NCBI GenBank assembly: GCA_963633225.1
Contig: CAVGXR010000051.1
Coordinates: 1 to 64,000 of the forward strand
Direction of reading: 5' to 3'
Length of the DNA stretch: 64,000 nucleotides
From: F23-B02 sp963633225
GTDB taxonomy: Bacteria > Bacillota > Clostridia > Oscillospirales > Oscillospiraceae
Each line of letters begins with the position of its first letter. Positions within the stretch are counted from its first letter, which is position 1. Below the pieces are notes generated by a model. It was not told the DNA's origin, searched no databases, and saw nothing but the letters and a program-made list of their open reading frames with translations. The translations under genes were made by a program, and so were the position numbers. This document shows positions 16,267 through 23,263 of this stretch, piece after piece.

Positions 16267-16959
16267 TTATTTTATCTTTTCAGCCGCTTCCTCGTCAAGC
16301 AGGAGCGTCATGTTCATATGCATCTGAAGCATTGCCGCAGGAACATAGGTCGAGGTCTTGCCATACACAAGCTGATGGATTATCTCGGCCTTCTCGCTGC
16401 CGAAGGCAACGAGGATCACGTTTTTGGCATCGCAGATGGTTTTGAGTCCCATGGTGACAGCCTTGTCGGGAACATTCTCCGCACCGCCGAAGAGCTCGGC
16501 ATTTGACTGCTTTGTCTTATCCGTCAAAAGAACCTCGTGCGTGTAGGAATCATAGGGCGTTGCCGGCTCGTTAAAGCCGATGTGACCGTTCAGTCCTATG
16601 CCCAGCACGGCAAGCTCAAGACCGCCGCAGGAGGCAATATTCTCGTCAAATTCGCCGGCTGTATCTGCTGTAGGCGTGTATATCTTCGTTATGCCGGTTT
16701 TTGAGTAAAGCTCCTGACCGAGGCGGTATGCACACGAGCGCTTATCGTCCACGGCAAGCCCCTCATATTCACAGACGGTGAATGCACTGCAATCGGAAAG
16801 CTCTTTTACATTCATGGCGGCAAGAGCTGCATACACACGCTCTGTCGCTCTTCCGGCTGCAAACGCCATGGCACAGCCCGGATGGGCCTTTGCGTGCTGC
16901 GCGATCATCTCCGCAGCAAGAGTGCTTATCTTTTCTGCATTGTTGATAATGATCTTCAC
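16267..16959 (-). CDS. nagB: Glucosamine-6-phosphate deaminase NagB
   Basis: 230 residues, slightly short for the family. Converts GlcN-6-P to Fru-6-P plus ammonia. Central motif GIGLNGHIGFNEP, with the histidine and glutamate of the active site (the aspartate position reads Asn, as is common in Firmicutes). The start is inferred as GTG 16959, because AGGAAGGG lies about ten bases upstream and the family start fits; the longer frame runs into the divergent DUF421 leader. Confidence 0.9.
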   Translation of the reverse strand: MKIIINNAEKISTLAAEMIAQHAKAHPGCAMAFAAGRATERVYAALAAMNVKELSDCSAFTVCEYEGLAVDDKRSCAYRLGQELYSKTGITKIYTPTADTAGEFDENIASCGGLELAVLGIGLNGHIGFNEPATPYDSYTHEVLLTDKTKQSNAELFGGAENVPDKAVTMGLKTICDAKNVILVAFGSEKAEIIHQLVYGKTSTYVPAAMLQMHMNMTLLLDEEAAEKIK

Positions 16960-17023
16960 AATTAAACATCCCTTCCTAATAATTTCTGCGCCTTCGGTAA
17001 AAAATATCATCGGAGGCGATCAG

Positions 17024-17698
17024 TTGGCTATTATATTTATCCGCACCTTAATATTGTATTTTTCAATACTTGTTTCGATGCGCGTTATGGGCAAGCGTCA
17101 GCTCGGAGAGCTTGAGATATCCGAGTTCATCGTCGCGGCGCTCATCGCGGATCTTGCCGCAACACCGCTTCAGGATATCGGAATACCGCTTTTGAACGGA
17201 CTGCTGCCTATAATGATAATGTTCTGCCTTGAGATAATCATCGCAGGACTTAATTTCAAAAGCGTAAAGCTGCGGAAATTCACCTACGGAAGGCCGGAGA
17301 TAATAATACGAAACGGAAAGATCGACCGCGGCAGTATGCTGCGCAACCGCTTTACGCTCGATGAACTCATGCAGGAGCTGCGCTCTCATGGGCAGAGCGA
17401 CGCGAGCGCGGTCGCTTACGGCATTCTGGAGACAAACGGCCAGCTGAGCATCATACTCATGCCCGCAGCCCAGCCCGCTGCCGCCGGAATGCTCGGCATA
17501 GCGCCGGAGGACACCGGCTATGCGCACATCATCATAAACGACGGCAGGATACTTGACAAGAACCTCGCTCTTTTAGGGCGCGACAGGCGCTGGCTGGATA
17601 ACGAGCTCCGGCGGCGCGGTATAAAAAACGCCCGTGACGTTTACGTCCTGACACTGTCCGAAACGGGAAGCGTTTTCTGTCAGACGAGGGAGGAATAA
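17024..17698 (+). CDS. DUF421 family membrane protein (YetF-like)
   Basis: 224 residues. Three N-terminal membrane helices (about 1-18, 33-55, 58-75) with the signature RVMGKRQLGELEISEFIVAAL, then a cytoplasmic YetF-type domain with GRPEIIIRNGKI and FTLDELMQELRSHG. The start is a TTG at 17024 with GGAGG seven bases before it; the frame is open much further upstream but that part antisenses nagB. One base separates it from the DUF4363 gene. Linked to spore membranes in some Bacilli; role here unknown. Confidence 0.88.
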   Translation: MAIIFIRTLILYFSILVSMRVMGKRQLGELEISEFIVAALIADLAATPLQDIGIPLLNGLLPIMIMFCLEIIIAGLNFKSVKLRKFTYGRPEIIIRNGKIDRGSMLRNRFTLDELMQELRSHGQSDASAVAYGILETNGQLSIILMPAAQPAAAGMLGIAPEDTGYAHIIINDGRILDKNLALLGRDRRWLDNELRRRGIKNARDVYVLTLSETGSVFCQTREE

Positions 17699-17699
17699 T

Positions 17700-18080
17700 A
17701 TGAAAAAAGAAATCGCCGCTGCCGTACTGCTGCTGCTTTTATTCACTGGAGTTCTTATGAACATCCGCGTCGCAGAATGCATCTTTTCCTCGCTTGCAGA
17801 CGAGGTTGACGCAGCCTATGAAAGCCTTGAAAACGGAGATATGCAGGCAGCCTCGGAGCAGCTCGATGCTGCCATCGAGCATTGGCTCGGGCTCGACGGC
17901 TACACGCATATTTTTATCCGCCACAGCGAGATAAACTCAACCACAGATGCATTTTACGGCTTTAAATCCGATCTTTCCGGCGGCGATGCCGCTGCCGCGG
18001 CGGGCTCATACGGGCTTTTAAAGGAAGCGCTCGGCTCGCTTACGGCAATGGAGCGGATAAGCCTCGGCAGTGTTTTTTAG
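17700..18080 (+). CDS. DUF4363 family membrane-anchored protein
   Basis: 126 residues. One N-terminal hydrophobic anchor (about 5-23), then a helical extracytoplasmic domain with ESLENGDMQAASEQLDAAIEHW. DUF4363 genes typically follow DUF421 genes in Clostridia, as here with a one-base gap. Function unknown. No ordinary terminator follows, only the tandem repeats. Confidence 0.82.
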   Translation: MKKEIAAAVLLLLLFTGVLMNIRVAECIFSSLADEVDAAYESLENGDMQAASEQLDAAIEHWLGLDGYTHIFIRHSEINSTTDAFYGFKSDLSGGDAAAAAGSYGLLKEALGSLTAMERISLGSVF

Positions 18081-18144
18081 AGGCGCATTGACACTCTTAC
18101 CGATACATTTATTGCGTCAGCCCGGTATCGAAGCTTCCGGCAAA
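18081..18144. repeat. Dispersed ~60-bp repeat, copy A
   Basis: Begins GGCGCATT and ends CGGTATCGAAGCTTCCGGC, with TTGCG inside. The same order of blocks recurs at 38093-38152 and 38181-38240. It runs directly into the 82-bp tandem array. Confidence 0.6.
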
Positions 18145-18395
18145 AACGGGAGATTTCCTGCCGAGAGTATTGAACCTTCTGTCTACGTGCATATTACAGG
18201 TGCACAGTACCGAAGCTTCCGGCAAAAACGGGAGATTTCCTGCCGAGAGTATTGAACCTTCTGTCTACGTGCATATTACAGGTGCACAGTACCGAAGCTT
18301 CCGGCAAAAACGGGAGATTTCCTGCCGAGAGTATTGAACCTTCTGTCTACGTGCATATTACAGGTGCACAGTACCGAAGCTTCCGGCAAAAACGG
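18129..18395. repeat. 82-bp tandem repeat, three full copies and one partial
   Basis: Units at 18129-18210, 18211-18292 and 18293-18374 look identical; 18375-18395 repeats the first 21 bases. Each unit has the palindrome GAAGCTTC, arms CGGCA/TGCCG and GTGCA/TGCAC, so it can fold. It fills the space between the convergent DUF4363 and nrdR genes. No real protein is encoded; the open frame across it is a by-product of repetition. Confidence 0.92.
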
Positions 18396-18401
18396 CAGCA
18401 A

Positions 18402-18860
18402 TTATGATTTGTCGCTCAGGAGCTTTGTGAGCTCGTCCATGAAGGTATTAATGTCCTTAAAGCTGCGGTATACCGAGGCAAAGCGGACATAGGCGACCTC
18501 ATCTACGAGCTTTATACGCTTCATGACCATCTCGCCGATATCAACGGTGCTGATCTCGCGCTCGAGTGCGCTTTGAAGCTCCTGCTCGATCTCGTCAGCG
18601 ATCTTCTCAAGCTGAGAGAGCGTGACTGGACGCTTTTCGCAGGCTCTTACCATACCGTTTATGAGCTTCACTCTGTCAAACTGCTGGCGCGAACCGTCGC
18701 GCTTTACAACGACGAGGGGCAGATGCTCTATCGTCTCATAGGTCGTGAAGCGCTTCTGACATGCAAGGCACTCTCTGCGGCGGCGGATGGTCGTTCCCTC
18801 CTCCGCCGGTCTGGAATCTATGACCTTGCTCTCAAGGAATCCGCAAAACGGACATTTCAT
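18402..18860 (-). CDS. nrdR: Ribonucleotide reductase repressor NrdR
   Basis: 152 residues, full length. Zinc ribbon with C3-x2-C6 and C31-x2-C34 and the RRRREC stretch, then the ATP-cone domain (about 49-139). It senses ATP/dATP and represses nrd genes by binding NrdR boxes. GGAGG before ATG. An apparent NrdR box overlaps its own promoter, which suggests autoregulation. No nrd genes are in the window. Confidence 0.96.
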   Translation of the reverse strand: MKCPFCGFLESKVIDSRPAEEGTTIRRRRECLACQKRFTTYETIEHLPLVVVKRDGSRQQFDRVKLINGMVRACEKRPVTLSQLEKIADEIEQELQSALEREISTVDIGEMVMKRIKLVDEVAYVRFASVYRSFKDINTFMDELTKLLSDKS

Positions 18861-18898
18861 ATATTTATCCTCCGAATAATCTTTTACTCTGATTACTG

Positions 18899-18920
18899 AT
18901 TATAACACAATATATTGTAT
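18899..18920 (-). promoter_or_regulatory. nrdR -10 element with NrdR box
   Basis: Minus strand TATAAT (18899-18904) with TG extension, directly preceded by the 16-bp ATACAATATATTGTGT (18905-18920). This fits the NrdR box pattern ACACWATATMTWGTGT except at one edge base, and contains the perfect 12-bp palindrome ACAATATATTGT. The box fills the -10/-35 spacer, an ideal repression site. Confidence 0.75.
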
Positions 18921-18933
18921 AATGCCACTGTTT

Positions 18934-19512
18934 TTAAAACAGGTGCGAAAGGAAGTCCTCGCGGCTCATTAGCGCATTGAGCACCGGCAGAAGAGCCTGT
19001 GCGGTCATTTTGCGCGGAAGAGACATGGATGCGAGAAGCTCTGCCCGTTTTGCGGCGCTTTCCGGCTTTCCGGCAAGTCCGGCAGCATACAAGTCCGCCA
19101 TGCTTATGCCGCCGGAGGGCTGCGCCTGCTCCCCGTCGATCGTAGCTCCGCAGCGGCGCAGAGCCTGCATGATGATATCTGCGCTCATACCCTCAACACC
19201 GAGCTTGCCCTCCTTTGAGGCTTTGCTCTTTCTGCGCTCCTTGCCGAATATCTCCGGCATATAGGCCTGCTTTAAAAGGCTTGGGTCTACACAGCTTTTA
19301 ACGAAGTTTCGGATAACGAGCCCCGCACCGTCGGGATCGGTCATCACTATAAGGCCGCGCTTTTCGGCAAGCGTGCGCAGAAGCTGCTGCTTTTCCTTAT
19401 TATTGAACACTCCGAAGCCGCTTGTTTCGATTATTACAGCGTCAACGACCTGAGAGAGCGTATTTTTATCGTATCTGCCCTCGACTACGATGACCTCTGA
19501 GACTCTATGCAT
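18934..19512 (-). CDS. rnmV: Ribonuclease M5
   Basis: 192 residues. An N-terminal TOPRIM domain starts SEVIVVEGRYDKNTL, followed by TDPDGAG near residue 58, and a C-terminal domain contacting ribosomal protein L18-bound precursor. It matures 5S rRNA in low-GC Gram-positives. ATG 19512 is preferred (AGGTG six bases before it) to the GTG nine bases upstream. It overlaps holA by 8 bp. It is not next to ksgA, its usual partner in Bacillus. Confidence 0.9.
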   Translation of the reverse strand: MHRVSEVIVVEGRYDKNTLSQVVDAVIIETSGFGVFNNKEKQQLLRTLAEKRGLIVMTDPDGAGLVIRNFVKSCVDPSLLKQAYMPEIFGKERRKSKASKEGKLGVEGMSADIIMQALRRCGATIDGEQAQPSGGISMADLYAAGLAGKPESAAKRAELLASMSLPRKMTAQALLPVLNALMSREDFLSHLF

Positions 19513-20551
19513 CCGTATCACCTGCCGCGATCCGCATGACGCATTCCTTCAGGAGCTCTGCAGGATCAGTCCTGCTGCTTTTCATGGCATAGTCCGTGTC
19601 TGCGCACAGCTCGACGGCGCTGCGTATCTGCTCCGTCGAAAAGCGCCTTGACGCGGCAAGCAGGCGGTTTGCGATAAAGTCATAGCGCAGGCCGAGCGTT
19701 TTCATGAGATAATCCTTTGTCAGGCCGTTATCTATGGCGACCCTCGCTGCGTACATTTTCCGCATCTGCCCGCCGACTATCGCAAGTATCATTGTCGGCT
19801 CGTTATTCTTATCGGCAAGCAGCTCGCCCAAAAGCCGCATGGCGGCGTTATTCTCGCCCTTTGCCAGTGCCTCGGTCATGTCGAACACGACTGCCTCCGG
19901 TATATGGTGCGCCACAGCGTCAACGTCGGCCTCGGTGACCCTGTCGCCCCTGGTATACGATGCTATCTTGTTTATCTCGGGTATGAGTCCGTTCATCAGA
20001 TCGCCGCTGACGTTTATAAGGCGCTGCACGGCATTGAGCTCTATGCCCTTCCCCTCCGCCGCAAAGCGGCGTATGATCCATTTTATGAGTATATCACCGC
20101 CCTGCGCGGTGACGCATATCTCCCTGCCGCATTTCTGTATGGTCTTGTATATCTTCAGGCGCTTATCCGGCTCAAAGCCTATCGGTGCCATGAACACGAC
20201 CGTGCAGTAATTCGGAATATCGGCGAGTATGCCGCAGATCTCCTCCGAATCTCTCAGCTTGTTTATATCAATGCCGCGTATCTCGACGAGGCTGCGCTCT
20301 GATAAAAACGGCACGCTGTCGATGGCCTCTCTGAGCGTGAGCGCAGAAAAATCGCGCTCGGACAGTCTGCGGTAGCTGAAATCGTCGGCCTCGCTTGTTA
20401 TGCACAGCTTTTTTATCTCGTCAAAAAACCTGTCGGCAAGATAATCCTCCGGCCCCCAGATGAGATACAGTCCTGCCGGTCCTTCGGCACGCAGCGCGTT
20501 TACGCTTGCGTTATAATTAAATTTTTCGTCGCGTTTCGTTTTCTTTGCCAT
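19505..20551 (-). CDS. holA: DNA polymerase III delta subunit HolA
   Basis: 348 residues, clamp-loader subunit that opens the sliding clamp. Family features: YLIWGPEDYLADRF near the start, VFMAPIGFEPDKRLKIYK, and the C-terminal helical domain with AIVGGQMRKMYAAR. Its ATG abuts the comEC stop (TAAATG) with AGGTGAT inside comEC; the comEC-holA order is widespread in Firmicutes. Confidence 0.93.
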   Translation of the reverse strand: MAKKTKRDEKFNYNASVNALRAEGPAGLYLIWGPEDYLADRFFDEIKKLCITSEADDFSYRRLSERDFSALTLREAIDSVPFLSERSLVEIRGIDINKLRDSEEICGILADIPNYCTVVFMAPIGFEPDKRLKIYKTIQKCGREICVTAQGGDILIKWIIRRFAAEGKGIELNAVQRLINVSGDLMNGLIPEINKIASYTRGDRVTEADVDAVAHHIPEAVVFDMTEALAKGENNAAMRLLGELLADKNNEPTMILAIVGGQMRKMYAARVAIDNGLTKDYLMKTLGLRYDFIANRLLAASRRFSTEQIRSAVELCADTDYAMKSSRTDPAELLKECVMRIAAGDTDA

Positions 20552-22846
20552 TTAATCACCTGCTGCAATATGCAGCACTATCCTGCCGAGCTCGTCCGTC
20601 CGCAGGACGTTTATATCATATTTATCGAGCATATCCAGCGTTTCCTGCGTCGGGTGCCCGTAGCTGTTATAGCCTGTGGATATGACAGCCGTTTCGGGTC
20701 TCAGCGCCGAGAGGAGCTCACTGCTCGTTGAGTACCTCGAGCCGTGGTGCGGAACGATAAGAAGCTCCGTGCCGGATAGCTCGTGCTTTTGCACGAGCTC
20801 GCGCTCGACGACCTTTTCAACGTCGCCGGTTACGAGCATATCGTAATCATTTATGCTGAGCTTGGCCATAATGCCGCTTTCGTCGCGGCTTCCAAGCTCT
20901 GAGCTTTCAAAGACAGAAAGCCTTATCATGCCGGCGGTAAAGTCTGTATCATGCGTTATGTAAACTATCCTTGTCCCGTTTTCACCGGCAGCCTCGACGA
21001 TGCTCTCAAGCATACCGTCTCCGCTGGTATCCTCGGCGTTATCCGGCAGTATGACGGTTTTCACGTTCATGAGGTTTAAAAGCCTCACAACGCCGGAGGC
21101 GTGATCCGTGTGCAGATGCGTGAGCATGAGGTAGTCTATATCATATCTGCCGTTTGCGCGAAGATACGACGAGAGCATGTTCCCTGCGTTCTGCGTTATA
21201 CCGTAGCCGCCGCAGTCGATAACAACGGTGCTTTCACCCTCCGTTGCGGCAATGCACTGTCCGTTTCCGACGTTCATGACGCTGATAGTTCCCGTATCTG
21301 AGCGCATATCGCGCTCCGTGAGCAGAAAAACACCGCAGAGCAGACCGAGGCATACTGCCGACGGGATCAAAGCACTGAGCTTTTTATACCTGCGCAGAAT
21401 GAAATACACGATAAACAAGGCATACGATGCAGCGATCCACGGCACTGCGTAGCTGTTTTCAATATAAAGCGCAGTCACCGGCATTTTCGCAGAGTATTCT
21501 ACCACACATGCTATGTAGCGCACAAGATAGGACAGTCCTCCCGCGAGCCACGATGCCGGCACGGGCAGAATAAGCCCCAGAGCGCACAATGCAAAGCCTC
21601 CCGCAAACAGCGCAGATATCGCCCAGAGGCACAGGATGTTCATAAGCGGTGCCAGCAGCGTTACATAGCCGAAATGCGCAGCCAGCAGCGGAAATGTGAA
21701 CGCAGTCACGGCAAGCGAGCTTGAAAGCGTTGCTGTTATGTAGCTTACGGGCGTTTTCAGCAGCCTTGGAGGCGTGAGCTTCGAGGTAAAATACTCATAT
21801 ATAGGCTGCGAGAACAGAAACATTCCGGCAACCGCGCCGAACGATAGCTGCAATGCAACGCTTCCGGCGGAAAAAGGATTGGATATAAGTATAAGAGCAA
21901 GGGCAAACGACAGCGTCGTAGCGCGGTCGTTTATTCTGCCGAGCAGCGGCGCAAGCATGAGAATGCTTATCATGATACCTGCCCTCAGCGCTGAAAGCGG
22001 CGAGCCGACCATGACGACAAACAGCCACACAAGTACGATGCAGATAAGCGACGATCTGCGGTTTTTGCCCAGAATGCTCTGCAATACGCCGACAAGAAAG
22101 GCAACGTGCATGCCCGACACCGCGACGACATGTGCAAGCCCTGCGACGTTCATTGAGGCATAGAGCTTATCGTTTTGGTAATAATCGTCCTTATATCCGG
22201 CAAGCAGAGCCTTCATAAAGGGCGCGGTATCGTCGGGGAAAAGCCTGCCTATCTCGTTGTGCAGAGCATTTCCCAAAAGCTTTGGAAAATAAAGAAACGA
22301 GCCATGCCAACGGCCTGTCTTTTCAATACGCTCTGAGGTGTAGCCGTTTAGATACAGGCCCTTGGATATGTTCGAGTCCGTCTCCTCGCCGTAGCGCTCT
22401 GTTACGCTGCGGAGCTTGAGCTTTACCTTTATCTCGTCGCCGGGCAGAAGCTCCGGCTCCTCGCCGGAGTAGTCGATAACAAGCGCGTTTACATTCGGAA
22501 GCGCATCGCCCGTAATTTTGACAGTCAGCAGAGTGCATCTGTCGCGCACGTCTGGATAGTCCGTTATCCGCGCCTGTGTTGTTATCTCCTTATCATTATA
22601 GGCCTCGCAAATTAAAACCGTCTGCTCATAGTGCAGCCAATAGTGGCAAAAGCCGACAGCCATTGCAGCCGAGACTATTATGAGCCGTGTGCGCATCCTG
22701 CCGCGCAGCAGCAGCGCCGTCAGCGCCGTTATCGCAGGCAGCATCAGTACTGCCGCAAGACTCTGACCGAACAGCAGATAATGCGACAGGAACACCGCCG
22801 CGCAGTATCCTATTGAAGCTGTGCACAGTATGCGTACCGACTTCAT
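20552..22846 (-). CDS. comEC: DNA internalization protein ComEC/Rec2
   Basis: 764 residues. N-terminal membrane helices, a periplasmic OB-like DUF4131 region, the Competence domain (about 220-490) with AHVVAVSGMHVAFLVG, and a C-terminal metallo-beta-lactamase domain with TLHTDHASG-type ligands (THLHTDHASG near 575). Forms the channel for single-stranded DNA during transformation. Length is normal and no lesion is visible. comF lies 39 kb away; the other com genes are not in the window. Confidence 0.93.
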   Translation of the reverse strand: MKSVRILCTASIGYCAAVFLSHYLLFGQSLAAVLMLPAITALTALLLRGRMRTRLIIVSAAMAVGFCHYWLHYEQTVLICEAYNDKEITTQARITDYPDVRDRCTLLTVKITGDALPNVNALVIDYSGEEPELLPGDEIKVKLKLRSVTERYGEETDSNISKGLYLNGYTSERIEKTGRWHGSFLYFPKLLGNALHNEIGRLFPDDTAPFMKALLAGYKDDYYQNDKLYASMNVAGLAHVVAVSGMHVAFLVGVLQSILGKNRRSSLICIVLVWLFVVMVGSPLSALRAGIMISILMLAPLLGRINDRATTLSFALALILISNPFSAGSVALQLSFGAVAGMFLFSQPIYEYFTSKLTPPRLLKTPVSYITATLSSSLAVTAFTFPLLAAHFGYVTLLAPLMNILCLWAISALFAGGFALCALGLILPVPASWLAGGLSYLVRYIACVVEYSAKMPVTALYIENSYAVPWIAASYALFIVYFILRRYKKLSALIPSAVCLGLLCGVFLLTERDMRSDTGTISVMNVGNGQCIAATEGESTVVIDCGGYGITQNAGNMLSSYLRANGRYDIDYLMLTHLHTDHASGVVRLLNLMNVKTVILPDNAEDTSGDGMLESIVEAAGENGTRIVYITHDTDFTAGMIRLSVFESSELGSRDESGIMAKLSINDYDMLVTGDVEKVVERELVQKHELSGTELLIVPHHGSRYSTSSELLSALRPETAVISTGYNSYGHPTQETLDMLDKYDINVLRTDELGRIVLHIAAGD

Positions 22847-22863
22847 AGCTCACCTCTTATGTG

Positions 22864-22892
22864 CAAAAAAGCAGCTGCGAGGCTGCTTTTTT
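22864..22892 (-). terminator. Terminator after the HIT gene
   Basis: AAAAAAGCAGC (22865-22875) and GCTGCTTTTTT (22882-22892) with a six-base loop; effective in both directions, and placed between the HIT gene and comEC. Confidence 0.8.
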
Positions 22893-22907
22893 ACATTACT
22901 TATATAT

Positions 22908-23249
22908 TCAGGCCATGCCCTCGGGGAGCTTTTTTCCGCCGAGGATATGGAAATGCAGGTGCTTTACGGTCTGGCCGCCGTCCTCGCCGCAGTTATTTAC
23001 GACGCGGTAGCCGTTACTCAGGCCCTCGCTCTTTGCTATCTTCGCGACAGCCTCAAAGCACTTGCCGACAAGTGCCGAGTTTTCCGCATTAATCTCGTCT
23101 GCGCAGCAAATATGCTCCTTGGGCAGCACAAGCACATGCACCGGCGCCTGCGGATTGATATCTCGGAACGCAAACACGCTCTCATCCTCATAAACCTTGG
23201 TCGAGGGTATCTCACCCGCGATAATTTTGCAGAACAAGCAGTCGTTCAT
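22908..23249 (-). CDS. HIT family hydrolase (HinT-like)
   Basis: 113 residues, the typical HinT size. N-terminal CLFC (C4, C7) as in zinc-bearing members, and the catalytic triad H97-x-H99-x-H101 in HLHFHILGG. The family cleaves AMP from adenosine phosphoramidates or acyl-AMP. It follows alaS by 14 bp, so a role in clearing aminoacyl-adenylate is tempting but unproven. Confidence 0.93.
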   Translation of the reverse strand: MNDCLFCKIIAGEIPSTKVYEDESVFAFRDINPQAPVHVLVLPKEHICCADEINAENSALVGKCFEAVAKIAKSEGLSNGYRVVNNCGEDGGQTVKHLHFHILGGKKLPEGMA

Positions 23250-23263
23250 TGTTATTCCTCCTA

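Noticed and set aside
18070..18255. Open frame across the 82-bp repeats
   Set aside because: It arises because a repeat unit lacks stops in that frame; no ribosome site, and it simply translates repeated non-coding sequence.
18129..18395. Possible CRISPR array
   Set aside because: The 82-bp unit repeats without distinct spacers and no cas genes are near.
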